Source: Meghimatium bilineatum
Taxonomy: Eukaryota > Mollusca > Gastropoda > Stylommatophora > Philomycidae
Assembly (NCBI GenBank): GCA_034231615.1
Contig: CM067309.1
Location: 24,791,965-24,855,964 of the forward strand
Direction: 5' to 3'
DNA length: 64,000 nucleotides
In this document: positions 36,319-48,379 of the stretch, one piece after another
Layout of the letters: the number at the start of each line of letters is the position of its first letter
Numbering within the stretch: position 1 is the stretch's first letter
Position numbers and translations under genes: made by a program
Notes under the pieces: generated by a model
Database searches by the model: none
The model's input: only the letters and a program-made list of their open reading frames with translations
Told to the model about the DNA's origin: nothing

Positions 36319-37660
36319 CTTAAATAATATGTAAGCTTGCATATTTTGACATATAAGACATGACGGATTAGAAAGTTTAATCTTGGAGGGAATGGTTCCA
36401 GGAAAGAGAAAAAAAGATTACCCCAAATTTTGATATGCATGGGTTATTGAGGACCTATAATGACACTGAAGGCAGACAGGACCTACATATGACACCACAC
36501 CGAAGAAGGCAGACAGCTGGAATGAGCAAAATAAAGAGTGACACAGAGGGGCATAAGCGAAGAGACTCACAGTGGCTTAAAAGGGGCTTGCTTAGTGGCA
36601 TAAGAGAGATGTACAGAGTGGCATAGAGGACAATACTTTGTAAAGGACGTCTCATAGAACAAAAACTGAATATTTCATTGAATATGTAACAATGATTTAT
36701 TTAGCATGTGTTACAGCAGCAGTGCAAGACTCCATTGTTCAGGACATTTCTGATATTCTGATCATTGAGTGACATTACTATGCTGTCAGGTATGGTCTTG
36801 AACAAGAATCTTTCAGAAGTTGTCCATATTGTTCACTGAGTCTTTGAAGCATTTTTATTGTTCTGTCTTCCGTTATTTTTCGATTGTGAAATTTTTTGTA
36901 CAGCAGCAGTATGGATATGATCACCAGATACACAAAATAAACCCACTTTGTGAAGCTTAGATTTGCTCGTACACCGAGCGTTATTCACAGACGGTTGCTC
37001 TGGTATAGAAGTTATTTGAAAGCATATGTGATTACTTATTTTGTTTATAATTACATATCATTTCTAACCAAGCCAAGTTGTTTAGTTGAGTGATGTTCTC
37101 TTGTTTTGTGAAGGCTGTACACATTAGTTAATTGTAACTTGATTAGCAAGACAGATTATTTCATCATGGTCAAAGTTAACACTGTAGACTACCATGTATT
37201 AGTGTATTAGAGACACTCGGAAATATAACAGCAGAGGCGGCAAATAGAAGGGCAAAAGACTGTACACTCACTCTCCCCTCAACACCGAAAGGTACATGAG
37301 GACAGAAAGAAGAAGAAGAAGAATGGTCCTCATAGATGATGACCAGTGAAATTGTACTTTTGTGGCAGACTCTTGAGAAATACTAGATGTGCCATCATTT
37401 CAAATGGATCAACAGATCTGATGGAGGAATGATGAGCTGGTTGACCCAGATGTATATGCTACACTCCTAGGCAGGACATGATGATCCTGGGTTACCACCA
37501 CACTGGAATGCCTTACTCTCACAGACTAAACATTCATTCAGAAAGCTTCATTAACAGAACTATGCCTTTGAGGCAGCAAACATGCATTTTGAGTGTCATC
37601 TTGGTTACTCAACTGAGGAGGAATTATGCTTTTGTCAGAAAGGCTATGGGGCTGTTAAGA
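36319..37660. other. intergenic; faint LINE tail, otherwise no gene
   Basis: 36390-36420 (ggagggaatggttccaggaa agagaaa) resembles the 'EGMVPGKRKRG' part of LINE C-termini, too decayed to annotate further. An aggcagac motif and a GAA-rich run (37305-37322) are also present. Confidence 0.4.
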
Positions 37661-37840
37661 AATATCTGCTGACAGTTAAAAAGGGTTTATTTCATGATTA
37701 TCATGTGTCAAGAGTTACCTGCTCACAGCAAAATGGATTATTTCATCATCATCATGTGTCAAGAGCTATCTGCTCACAGCTAAAGGGATTATTTCCTCAT
37801 GATCAAAGTTAACACTGTAGACTACCATGAAAAACTACTA
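37661..37840. repeat. ~60-bp imperfect array
   Basis: Three diverged copies of 'ctgctcacagctaaagggat tatttcatcatgatcatgtg tcaagag'. A further copy of its end (ggtcaaagttaacactgtag actaccatg) is at 37169-37197 and is repeated at 37802-37830. Confidence 0.7.
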
Positions 37841-37994
37841 CTAGCATTTCTTAATTAAAGTCATTAAAAAACTAACATAACCACAAAGTTATTGACATTA
37901 TTTTTATTGGACTAGGTAAAACTAATAACAAATGATTAAATGCATGGCCATTCACACTTCTCACTCTATTTTACTTCACCTGTGAGCAAATCTA

Positions 37995-38240
37995 AAGTTA
38001 TTTGAGCTGTGAATGGTTTGAAGTTGTTTGAGCTGTGAATGGTTTGAAGTTGTTTGAGCTGTGAATGGTTTGAAGTTGTTTGAGCTGTGAATGCTTTGAA
38101 GTTGCTTTAGCTGTGAATGGTTTGAAGTTGTTTGAGCTGTGAATGCTTTGAAGTTGCTTTAGCTGTGAATGGTTTGAAGTTGTTTGAGCTGTGAATGCTT
38201 TGAAGTTGCTTGAGCTGTGAATGGTTGAAGTTGCTTGAGC
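37995..38240. repeat. 26-bp minisatellite, ~9 copies
   Basis: The unit is gaagttgtttgagctgtgaa plus tggttt. Some copies have gcttt and a 'tttagctg' variant alternating in a higher-order pattern. Confidence 0.92.
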
Positions 38241-38559
38241 CACATGGTAATCTACTACCTAATTTAACCAATATCCTTTTGCTAGTTCTTTATGTGCGTC
38301 AGTGGTACATTTTGTGAGCAGTACCTTCTAGTAACTGTGTACCTTAGAGTGAACATTAGTGATTTCAACAATAAGGAAAAACTTATACATAAGACACCAC
38401 ATGCAGAAGGTTTGACGTAGATAACACACCAATAGTCAAGCTGTCCTCTTGCGGAAGCCTCATAGAATTTTATCTGTACAGTTATGTTTTCCTTTGTGGT
38501 GTAATATTCAGAGAACATAGCATTGCACATCATGCTGGTTGTACCAGATGAGTTCCAGA

Positions 38560-38712
38560 TTTGACCATGGTCATAGCTTCCAATATGTATGTTGTGCCCT
38601 ATGAGTGGTCATAGCTTCCAATATGTATGCCGTGCCCTATGAGTGGTCATAGCTTCCAATATGTATGTTGTGCGCTATGAGTGGCCATAGCTTCCAATGT
38701 GTATACAGTGCT
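38560..38712. repeat. 38-bp array, 4 copies
   Basis: The unit is tggtcatagcttccaatatg plus tatgttgtgccctatgag. Confidence 0.9.
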
Positions 38713-38719
38713 CTGGCTA

Positions 38720-39230
38720 TGAACAGGCACTTGAGGTGTCAGTCAGTTGCGCTTTTGCCAAGTTTGGCACATAGGGTGGATGCCATAGTTCTCCATGCCG
38801 GTCGGTCAATTGCCAAGGATTGCAGGTCTTGTGCATTTATGTCTGTTGATTTATTCATAAATGATCTTCTGAGTGTTGTTTTTGGTCTTCCCTGTTTTCT
38901 TTTCCTGTCTGGTGTCCACATGAAGGCTTGTCGGGAAATTTATCTTTCTTCATCCTAAGTATGTGGCCGATGTATGTCCAGCGACGTTTTCTGATTATGT
39001 TTGTCACATATTCTTGTTTTGTTACCTCTCTTGGTATGTCGTTTGATTTGAAATCTTTCCAATTAGTATTAATGATTTTTCTGAGGCATCTATTCTCGAA
39101 GGTAACTAACTTCGTATCCACTATTGCGGTAGATTTCCAACTATCCCATCCATATGTCAATAATGGAATCACACTTGCATTGAATAGTCGTAGTTTGATG
39201 TGTTTACTTCGATCTTAGAATTATACATCC
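38720..39230 (-). pseudogene. LINE ORF2 C-terminal relic
   Basis: Minus-strand frames MIPLLTYGWDSWK, ENRCLRKIINTNW, TNIIRKRRWTYIGHILRM and, after a shift, RKRKQGRPKTTLRRSF match the region after the RT core of CR1/RTE-like LINEs (LLYGxExW...RxxWxGHxLR). A single frameshift separates the two frames. Confidence 0.82.
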
Positions 39231-39369
39231 ATTACAGAAACACTGGGAGTTTCACAACGACAATTTGTTAAATCGTTGATTAACATATCCAAAAGAATCA
39301 AGAACAGAAACACATGTCCGCCATAATGAGGTGTGGTGAAATGCAACTCTGTGCAGGACGTGACAATTT

Positions 39370-39580
39370 CCTGAGATAGTACAGAATCAGGAACACTTAT
39401 TAGCCCTGCACAAGTGGAGAGTTCTCTTGGATGGCACGGAACTGGCTGCTTCTACCATCCCAGCGACCATGGTCCAGGGCTGCATTGCAATGGACACCTC
39501 TGACAGGAATGGAAGTTTGACAGAGTAGCTGAAGCTCATGACTACAATTCTGCACATTGCGGAAAGGTAGAAAATTAAAA
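39370..39580 (+). pseudogene. probable LINE C-terminal relic, weak
   Basis: A plus-strand reading with ACTSGEFSWMARNWLLLPSQ and 'SRAALQWTPL' has the flavour of a decayed coding region, but no diagnostic motif was seen. Kept only as a possible relic. Confidence 0.25.
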
Positions 39581-39835
39581 AAAACACCAAGATTTTAACC
39601 CCTCTGTGTAGAATACTTTAGAAGTAATGCACACCTGGAGAGCTGGAAATTTCTGGATGTAAACTAAAACATAGGAGAAACCATCCCATTGAACTTAGGA
39701 AATAAGAGCTAATTTGCCATGATTCCTGTAGATATGACAACAAATATAAGACATATTCAAGGTAGCTTCAAAATGTTTCAGGAGTTAGTGGATTATATAG
39801 AAATAAGTAACAATAGAATTATCTATGCTACATTT

Positions 39836-40240
39836 CATTCAAAGTAGTTCCCTTCAGCAACTACACTTGTGCATACAGCTGCTGGAAGCATTTGCAGAAC
39901 CCATTCTTTGAAATCTCTCTCAGCTGTCTTGTCACAGTGTGACTGTCATCTGCGCCCTTGAATTGTTGTCCTTTCAGTACTGATCCATGGAAGGAGCAAG
40001 AAAAAGCTAATGCAATGTCGGGAGAATATGGAGACTCTTCCAAGGTAATGACATTGTACTTTGCGAGGTACTGCTTTACCAGTAGGGATCGATGTGTGAG
40101 GTACTGCTTTACCAGTAGGGATTGATGTGCCGACGCATTATCATCATCGTAATATGCATCATAATCCAACTGTGTGATCAACTTCATAGAAAAATCTAGT
40201 GCCAACAAATATTTGTGATCTCTCCATTGCGGTATCACTA
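39836..40240 (-). pseudogene. mariner (Tc1/mariner) transposase relic, C-terminal half
   Basis: The minus-strand frame reads DDNASAHQSLLVKQYL, then YNVITLEESPYSPDIAL, then REISKNGFCKCFQQLY and a terminal VVAEGNYFE stop. These are the catalytic C-terminal blocks of mariner (Asp-Asn-Ala-x-x-His and the final Asp in SPD). A 30-bp in-frame tandem duplication repeats HRSLLVKQYL. The N-terminal half is missing. Confidence 0.88.
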
Positions 40241-40679
40241 TATACTTTATTTAGTAATGTTAGTGTCACTGAGCATGACTTCTCAAGCAAAGCAGAGAAT
40301 TTGACATTTGTTCAAAGACATTTTTAACTCAACGATGCAATTAGCACAGACATCTGTATCGTCTCCTAGAGTATATGTGAAGCTCACTTCTGCCATGCCC
40401 TTTCGTCAAAGTTTTTATCAACTTGTGAACATACAATATCATCTTTCATTCAATCACTAGTTGACTATTCTGGGAGCTTTTTGAAGCTACTTCGTAGATA
40501 ATCTTAATGAAACTGTTTTTCGGAACTTTTTAATGTCTCCTTTTTGTATTCCTTTCACTAGATGTTTCTAGGTTTTCATCTTACCTTGCATGTTTCAGAG
40601 CGATACTTATCTATCCCGGTAGCTATTTTCATCAAAAGAGGTTAACTAATTGTTAATTGTAAGATAATATAATGTTTAA
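40241..40679. other. no gene recognised
   Basis: Nothing was recognised beyond AT-rich sequence. Confidence 0.4.
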
Positions 40680-40850
40680 AAAAAGTTAAGTTTCCCCCGT
40701 CACCTTAACTTTCCCAGAAGATCTGGTACCCATTTCCTTAGGCTTTGTCTACCTAAGAGCCGTTGGTGATTTATAAATATTTTCTAGTTGAACTGGAAAT
40801 TAAACAGATCACCCACACTGGGAGCCAATTCACTAACAACTGAACTAATG
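40680..40850 (-). mobile_element. tRNA-derived SINE, old copy
   Basis: Aligns by eye with the SINE at 51062-51316 in the same orientation: ctggtacccattt, ggctttgtctacctaagagc, cgttggtgat, gggagccaattcactaacaa. Promoter boxes are degraded. Confidence 0.65.
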
Positions 40851-41196
40851 CTGCCCCTAAGATAACAATGAAGAAAGGAATATTAGGCAAATACACAAAT
40901 TAAATGAACATGCTAACAAACAAAATATACAGCAAAATAGAGTTAAGTTAAAAGTAGAACAAAATTAATCGCAATAATTTTGTGATAGATAAACTGTCTT
41001 ATCCATACTATGGGTATTCAATCTTGCTGGCATGAGAATGCTCCACTACTACATTTAAATCATCTCCTACCCCTTTCCTGTGATCTTATATTTTGTTCCC
41101 AATATCATCATGTTTTAGAACCACCGTGATTAACCTCGTTCTGGTTACTTTGTGTCGGTGCCTTGACTTCTACCATTAGAAGACTACCAACTGAAT

Positions 41197-41550
41197 TCAA
41201 ACCTTTTGGGTAATATTTTCTATTATTCCCGTACATTTCTTTGGTCGGCGTTGACAGGTGACATAAAGTATATAAATAGTAACCAAATCATAGAAATACA
41301 TTTTTAAAATCACATAAGAAGGCTGATTCTGCTTTGTTTTTATTCTGCTGTTGGGACTTATTTGGCGGTTGGTCATGCCTCTGCTATTTCTGTTTGACTT
41401 CTCGTCATCCAACCAGTAAATGTGTTTAACCCAACATTCATTATCACATTTGAGGGTAGTGACATTCCTCATCACAAGATATGTCTCAGCACAAGGAGCA
41501 GGACGTGTACCTGTGTTGAACAAGTGAAGCTTCTTTCCTAGAAAGAACAA
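41197..41550 (-). CDS. unidentified open frame, 117 codons
   Basis: MFFLGKKLHLFNTGTRPAPC, then NVTTLKCDNECWVKHIYWLD, then a hydrophobic tail. Composition of the first 75 residues is protein-like and not repetitive. I cannot place it in a family, and it may be a transposon exon or a chance frame. Confidence 0.2.
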   Translation of the reverse strand: MFFLGKKLHLFNTGTRPAPCAETYLVMRNVTTLKCDNECWVKHIYWLDDEKSNRNSRGMTNRQISPNSRIKTKQNQPSYVILKMYFYDLVTIYILYVTCQRRPKKCTGIIENITQKV

Positions 41551-41564
41551 TGTCGAGTTCCATA

Positions 41565-41745
41565 CTTGGTATCCATAACCCGTCAGGGTCGTACCTGTAC
41601 CACATTGGATGCATCAGCAACCAGAGTCCTCCACAGATTTCTATCTCCAGCGATGCAGATGAGCGAGAAAAAATCCACATCCACCCAGTCTTTGATGTTG
41701 TCTTCCATGAGTTTCTTTGGCTTCCTCTGCTTGCACTTTTCCCTG
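41565..41745 (+). mobile_element. LINE 3'-tail repeat
   Basis: cccgtcagggtcgtacctgt, accacattggatgcatcagc, tttctatctccagcgatgca and gatgttgtcttccatgag recur at 62177-62330 directly after a LINE C-terminus, and in part at 1990-2030. It is probably the common 3' end of one LINE family. Confidence 0.65.
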
Positions 41746-41759
41746 TAGTAAAAATATAG

Positions 41760-42234
41760 TTTTTCTCAAGGAATCATGTCCAAAATCATGCATGTTTTTT
41801 TTCCACTACTCAGAGTAATGGTTCTTGTGGACCTATAAACATCTATTGTATTTCTTACGTACACAGTTGTCTTATTCTCTCGATACAAGATTCGTAGAAT
41901 TCATTCTGTAACATTTGTATTCAGAGGCTTGTAATCGTCTCTCCATGCCCACAGTGAGTGGGCAACTCTCACAACCAATTGAATATAACACAATATAACA
42001 CAATTGAAAGCACTATAGAGTTATAATATAATTGTTTTAGTGTTTTTAAAGCAAACATGAGCTTGCTAATTATATCATGCTGAAGTCGGATGTTTTTCTT
42101 TTCGTTTTATACCACTTTATGCATTACAGCGTCAGGGGTTGTCATATTCTGAGCACTCTCCATATTTCCTACGAGTGTTTTAGTTATACACTGTCGGTTT
42201 GCTAGACCAGTTACAATGTAGTTTCAGACTACGA
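41760..42234. other. no gene recognised
   Basis: AT-rich unique sequence. Confidence 0.4.
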
Positions 42235-42398
42235 ATACCGCAGAAGACGGATGTGTCTGGCCATTGGCGCAAATATAACTGTGACACAACGTATTTCCAT
42301 TTCCTGGACTACATCCTGCTGGAAATCTAATTTGACCATTGTCCTGCTACAAGTGAGATCCTGTGGGAGTTTGAGAATGAACGCTGAAGAGGAAGACT
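42235..42398 (+). mobile_element. dispersed 'CCTGCTGGAAATC' repeat, copy 8 (best preserved)
   Basis: In order: gacggatgtgtctggccatt, ggcgcaaatataact, gacacaacgtatttccattt, cctggactacatcctgctgg, aaatctaatttgaccattgt, cctgctacaagtgagatcct, gtgggagtttgagaatgaac, gctgaagaggaag. No open frame or tRNA-like promoter was seen. Confidence 0.8.
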
Positions 42399-42539
42399 CC
42401 GAATGGTTTAAACCGTGTTCTAATCTATTACATTCAGAAATGAAATCAAATATTTCAGTTAGAAAACACTGTACTTTACTTTCTTTTAGGCAACCAGGGA
42501 TAACAAACAGTCATCCCGCGTCATAACCGGGAGTTTCCG

Positions 42540-42665
42540 AAGAAGTCGGATGTGTCAAACCGAGAAGCAGATATCACAACTACGCTGTAAACCATGGCAC
42601 AACACATTATGATCTTCGGATTTCATCCTGCTAATCTGCAGGAATTTGAGAAATGATAAAGCTGT
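42540..42665 (+). mobile_element. dispersed 'CCTGCTGGAAATC' repeat, copy 9
   Basis: Retains gaagtcggatgtgtc, gcacaacacattatgatctt, cggatttcatcctgctaatc and tgcaggaatttgagaa. Confidence 0.65.
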
Positions 42666-43019
42666 TGTTTTGTCACGAACAGGTAGGGAAATTGAACAAC
42701 ATAAACACCCACTGACCTTCAGAGAAGCAAAAACCAGAACCCATAAGACATGAACTTCAAAGTAGAAGAAATAAATGGAAGTGAAAGACAAGTCCGATGC
42801 GATACATTCCATCCAAAATTATCAACGGACTACACCTTTTCCACATTAGAACAGGACACTGCAGACTGTTGGGTCAGTTTTACTGACTTAGAGTCTCATA
42901 CACAGATGAATGTCCACGTGGATCTGGAATTAGAACACCGAAAACATACTCATTCATAATATCTTTCACTATTACTGAACTATATGGAAGTCCTTTAGGG
43001 GCGCTCAAACTGTTCTACC

Positions 43020-43745
43020 GTCAGTTCCCAAAAATCACTCTCTTTTTATGGAGATATAAAAGCCACAGATTTGAAATATCTACGCAGCATTTTCCCCCGA
43101 AAAAGAAGACTAGACATTGAAATAGAAACAAGGTGTTAAAAATCAAACACAGTGACATGCCAACTTTCACCATTACTTCTCCACCAAAAGATAAAATAAG
43201 CCACCCCACTGCCCATAGGAAGTAAGAGCTACTTGCTCGCAGTTCCTTGGGTTCTCAAACAAACAAACAAACAATATACGAACACTTTATCACCAATGTC
43301 AAACGTGATATTTAACAGTCTCTCAGCGAAGGAACATCCTTGCATGTGAAATTAAGTGTCCGAGAAAATTTGCAATGGTTACTAAACTAGATAAAATAAG
43401 AAATGAATAAATTAGGAAAATAGTAGGTATAATATCATGTATTGAACATAACAAATAGAAACAAGTTGCCAGAAAGTAAACACAGTGATCTACCAACTTT
43501 CACTATTACTTCGTCACACCAAGATCAAGATGGAAATTAAAAAACAGATAGCATCTACAATTTTTATACCAACACTTTGCTACCAATGTCATACATGGTC
43601 TTTAACAACCTCGCAGCAAAGGAAAATCGTTACATGTGAAATGAAATGTCTAAGAAAAGCTGCAATGGTAAAAGCTAAACTAGATAAAATAAGAAATGAA
43701 GAAATTAGGAAAAGAGTTAGTATAATATCATGTATTTAACATATT
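43020..43745 (+). pseudogene. LINE RT C-terminal relic, tandem pair
   Basis: The better frame (43485-43739) reads IKMEIKKQIASTIFIPTLCY, then ILCY...TWSLTTSQQRKI and CEMKCLRKAA, the post-RT region (KxxxxxxIxPxLxYGxExW...EMxxLR). The preceding 43020-43430 is a more decayed duplicate of the same segment (cagtgacatgccaactttca versus cagtgatctaccaactttca). Confidence 0.75.
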
Positions 43746-44150
43746 GAAAAGCTAGCGACCGATAGCCACGGGGATAAAGTATTGTCAAAGGTAGCGGATA
43801 TATATGGATATCCCCCATATGGATATGGAAACCAGCGGGAAACTACCACATTATTCTCCCAAGAAGAAAGTCATGGCGACACACAGAAGTAGGCCTACAG
43901 TATTTAGTGCTAATATTGCAACATGGAACAAAAGAATATCTGGGTGTAAAGCCAAAGAAATCGGTGGATAGAAAATATCACGATAGCCTTGAACAAACAT
44001 GGACTAAATGCAACCTTGGAGACACATCTGGCCGTAGAACGACAGGTCAATCTCCCACCCCTACGCTTAACGGCGAGTGTGGAAACTATCAACCATCATT
44101 CAAGGAATAAATGTTCTAGTGTAGGGTAACAACCCTAAACAGGAAGTAGG
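43746..44150. other. no gene recognised
   Basis: Unique sequence with an AluI-like tatggatat repeat at 43800-43830. Nothing further was recognised. Confidence 0.4.
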
Positions 44151-44310
44151 TGGCTGGAGTAACACAGGGAAATGTCAAGATAAACAAAAATAGGTAGATG
44201 TGTTACCACAATAAAACATAAAACATAACAACGAGATACAGGGACAGACGACGTTTCGACTAAAAAACCTTCATCAGGACAAACAAGCGACCACAACAAA
44301 ACAAATCATC
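44150..44310 (-). mobile_element. element with hammerhead-like motif, copy 1
   Basis: On the minus strand: gtcctgatgaaggttttt, tagtcgaaacgtcgtctgtc, ctcgttgttatg, then gtggtaacacat and cctgtgttactccagcc. This copy has a full CTGATGA box followed 13 nt later by GAAAC. Four related copies are at 47484-47680, 47850-47900, 48130-48180 and 52640-52845. Confidence 0.55.
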
Positions 44311-44705
44311 ATTCATTTTTGGGGAAAGACAATAGATAATAGGCTATATAAAGGCATTCTGCAGTTACAAAGGTCGTGGAGTTAAAAGGTTGAATCTATG
44401 TATTCGTCCTATTTGTAAAACTAATGTTTTGTGTGTTGACATTTTTTCTTCCTTTACCACGTGGTTGGCAAGTTTTACTACAGGTTTTCTGTCATTTTCA
44501 CACTTTTTGGTTAGCATTTAACCCCCTACATTACCAGGCGTAAATAATGCCGATACCACATTGAGAAATAGCGCATTGAAACAGTTTGTTGACACAGAAA
44601 ACAGGATCACACTTTAGTTTCCTTACGTCTGCCATTCAAACATTAAAATGGAAACAGCAAGTAATGAACAGAATTCAACAGTAAATATTCCAATGCAAAC
44701 GTTCA

Positions 44706-44910
44706 TTATCGCGGTGAAGTCTCTGCTAGCCATCTTGGATATTCGTGGCCGATATCGTTAAGTAATATCTTCAAATTCGTGTTATGGTCTGTGTAGTAGC
44801 TGTCTAGGTAACGCTTAGACTCGGGATCCATCGGTGAATATTTTCTCCCTTTGACTGCACCCAGACATCCGGTGTCTGTTCGACAGAAAAATCCTTTCAC
44901 AGGATCATAC
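44706..44910 (-). CDS. NDST: NDST terminal exon
   Basis: The acceptor AG is at 44912-44911 (acttgcag|gtatg). The first G completes Arg; then YDPVKGFFCRTDTGCLGAVK through WLAETSPR and a stop at 44708-44706. Confidence 0.93.
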
Positions 44911-47900
44911 CTGCAAGTATAAATTAATAAGAATTATTGAGAAGGTTGTGGACATTCAATGGAATTTTGATTCAGACTAGTACTGTAAACAAAGCAGAAG
45001 ACACGCTCAATGATTATACATAGCAACAAGATCTTGCAAATACAGCGGAATTAGTCTCTTGTGTAGTAGTATAATCAAACACGAAGTCCAACAGGGATGC
45101 GTGCTTTCACCAGACCTGTTCTCTTTATACAGTGAAAACATATTGCGTGCAATAGTAGATATCACAGGAATATCAGTGGGAGGACATAACATAAATAATT
45201 TGATATATGCGGATGAAACTATTATGATTGCAAAAAGTGAGGAAGACTTTCAAGATTTAATTAATATCGTAGTCACAGAAAGTAAAGAGAAAGGCCTCTT
45301 CCTAAATATCAAGAAAACAGAAATAATGGTTATTTCAAAGGAACAAAATAACACACCTTGCAAGATCAAAGTGAATGATATAGTAATAAAACAGGTCCAC
45401 CAATTCAACAGAAATAAGATGCAGAATAGGACAGGCAAAAACAACATTCAGAAAATTGAAATACTGTGTAATATGACCTTGTCATTAGAGGTGAGAAAGA
45501 GAGTTATGCAGTGCTATATAACCCCTATACTAACATATGGGTACGAATCTTGGATATTAAACAAACTGGAAAGTGGGAAATTAGAGGCAACAGAGATGTA
45601 GTTCTACAGAAGAATGCTGAGAATGCCATGGACTGCCAGAAAAACTAATATAGAAGTGTTGAAAGAGCCACAGGCAAAACGGACCTTAATCAATAATATA
45701 CGGAAAAGGCAATCTTCTTTTTTTGGCCACCATGAGACAGGCAGGTTTGGAGAACATAGGCACAAAAGGCAAAATTGAAGGCAGCAGAGGCAGAGGGCGA
45801 CAACGTGAGAAAATATTAGACAGTTTGACAACCTGGCACGGCAGGGAAACAGCAACGACCTACATATATATGCTGATGGCACATGCTGATGATGATAATT
45901 GTGTAATAGGTTTGTCTAGTAGTCACTGTATCCAGATATATCTGTAGGGACTATAGGCCATATGTGCTGATCATTCTGTTGTGTGGTGGTTCGCCACTGT
46001 ATGCAGACATAACATAGACTTATGGGTGCTGATCATTCTGTTGTGCTAATCTGTTTACTGTGCAAAAATATGCTGTGTCCTGCAGGTATTGGGGACATAT
46101 CCATCTTAACCATCTGAATCATTGACATGAGATTCATCCTTAATCCTAGAAATATATGTTGTTGATTTTTCATAACATACCATTTCGACTCATACATATT
46201 TGTGTTTCAACTTCGCAATTGTAACTGTTATTTCCCTTGAAAGCCAGGAGTTTTAAAAAAAATGTATCCTTGCTATTTTCAAGATGACACACGATTTGTA
46301 TGAAATTCTGCATGCATTGAAATTAACAAAGCAATTTTAAATAAGTTTTATTTTTGAATTTTTACAAGGTTTTTTTTCTAATTTAATTTCACTTTATTTA
46401 GTTTTTTTTACAATGAAATATAAGTGTTGATACCATTTTAGTTTTTTTTTCTGGATACAGGTTTTGTAATAATATAATCCTTTCCCTCCAAAAATCACAT
46501 TATATAGAAAAGGGTACTACACACATAGAATAATAAACAACTTTCCAATATTTTTTACATATTCCTCGTATCTGAATCTAATTATCGTATCTGATTATTC
46601 AATAATCATATTTTTATCATGGAAAACCATAAATGCCGTAATAGAGGCATAAGACACATCATATGTAAACGTGTTTTATTATTAGTATATTGAAATAATT
46701 ATGAGTAGCAAGTTTATTTACTTATTTCTGTTCGATTTTGCATTTGACCTGTGATACCACAGCTCCCATTTCCCCAGTTTTTTGCCCTTCATTCTCTTTT
46801 GATGGGTCTGTCGATTCACCCATATATTAATCTTATAATAAGCCTATACGTGGCTGTATATCCAGGAACATACTTATCCTTACCTTAATCTTGTACCAAA
46901 ATATATAAGTGGCTGTATATCCAGGAATATATTTATATTTACCTTAATCTTGTACCAAAATCTATACGTGGTTGTACATCCAGGAATATCTGAAGCTTGT
47001 TCAGGACAGAGATAGGATCGCCATTAAGTTGGTCTCCATCCACGAGATAGATCTGGCAAGTTAGCAGAATGTTTGTTCAATGAAGACATGTAAATTGCAG
47101 ATATATATCAGAGTTCTATATCTTATCGTAGGACGTCTTCTCCTTCAGCGTTCATTGTCCCGTTGGATCTCGATTGTAGCAGGACAATGGCCCAAATTTA
47201 TTTCCGGCAAGATGTAACCCAGCGAATGGAAATGCGTCGTGTCGCAGTTTTATTTGCGAAATTTGCACGACATATCCGTCTTCGGCGACCGCAGGAAGTA
47301 ATTCGTGTAGGTGCCTCAAGTAGAAAGAAGCGGTTTCTAAACACGATCTTATCTTGGGAGTTAATCTATTGATGATTCACAAGAATTCTTTATCAATTAA
47401 TAGCCATACTCAATGGCAATCGAGCATCCATCTGGTCTAAAGAGATAAATCTTCAATGCGAGGAGACAACTGAAGAATTGCTATGGCTGGGGTAACACAA
47501 GGCAAATATGGAGACAAATGGAAATGCGTATACAACGTGTTACCAATATTTGTAAACAAAACATATTACCAACGATTACAACAAAGACAACAACAGCAAC
47601 ACTAAACAGACGACGTTTCGACTAGAAAGTCTTCATAATGACGAAAGATAGCAGACAAATAACACATTTACATAGAGTCACAAATGGTATGAAAGTAGAA
47701 GAAAAACAAGGGCAAGATAAGTCTAGTTATATAAGTCTAAGCATCTAGTCATACTTTCACTTGACTAATACCTTTTCGCTTTTCTTTCTCTATCATAGTT
47801 AATATGTTTGATTCTACATATTTGTATTGATGACGCGTGTTTGCTGTCTTTCATCATGATGAAGGCTTCTAGTCGAAATGTCGGCTGTCTGTGTCTCGAT

Positions 47901-48336
47901 ATGCTTGTAGACTATGTTTAGTTTATAAGAATTGGTAAAACATATACATTTCTGTTTAGTTTCAACACACAGTAGATTTATCTCTATCTCTTCTCCGTTC
48001 TTATTCCACTCCTTGTTTATATCACACATGCTTCAACAAGATACAACGAAAACCCTTTAGAATGCACTTGTCTGTAACAAATATCGCGAAATTTGGAACG
48101 TGGTAATGGTTCTGCTAATCACATAAAACGCACACAAGTTACCGTTTCGACCAAAACCAAAAGGCCTTTATCAAGAACACATTAAAAAAAAACCACTAGT
48201 AAGAACGGCATCATTTACATTCACGTCATGTGGCAGAGCTAAATGTAGATATAACTCGAAAGAGTTAAAATTAGAAGGTCAAAAATGAAACAACACGGGC
48301 ATAAAAGACAAAAGACACCCAGATATTTGTGCCAAA

Positions 48337-48379
<43 letters not shown>

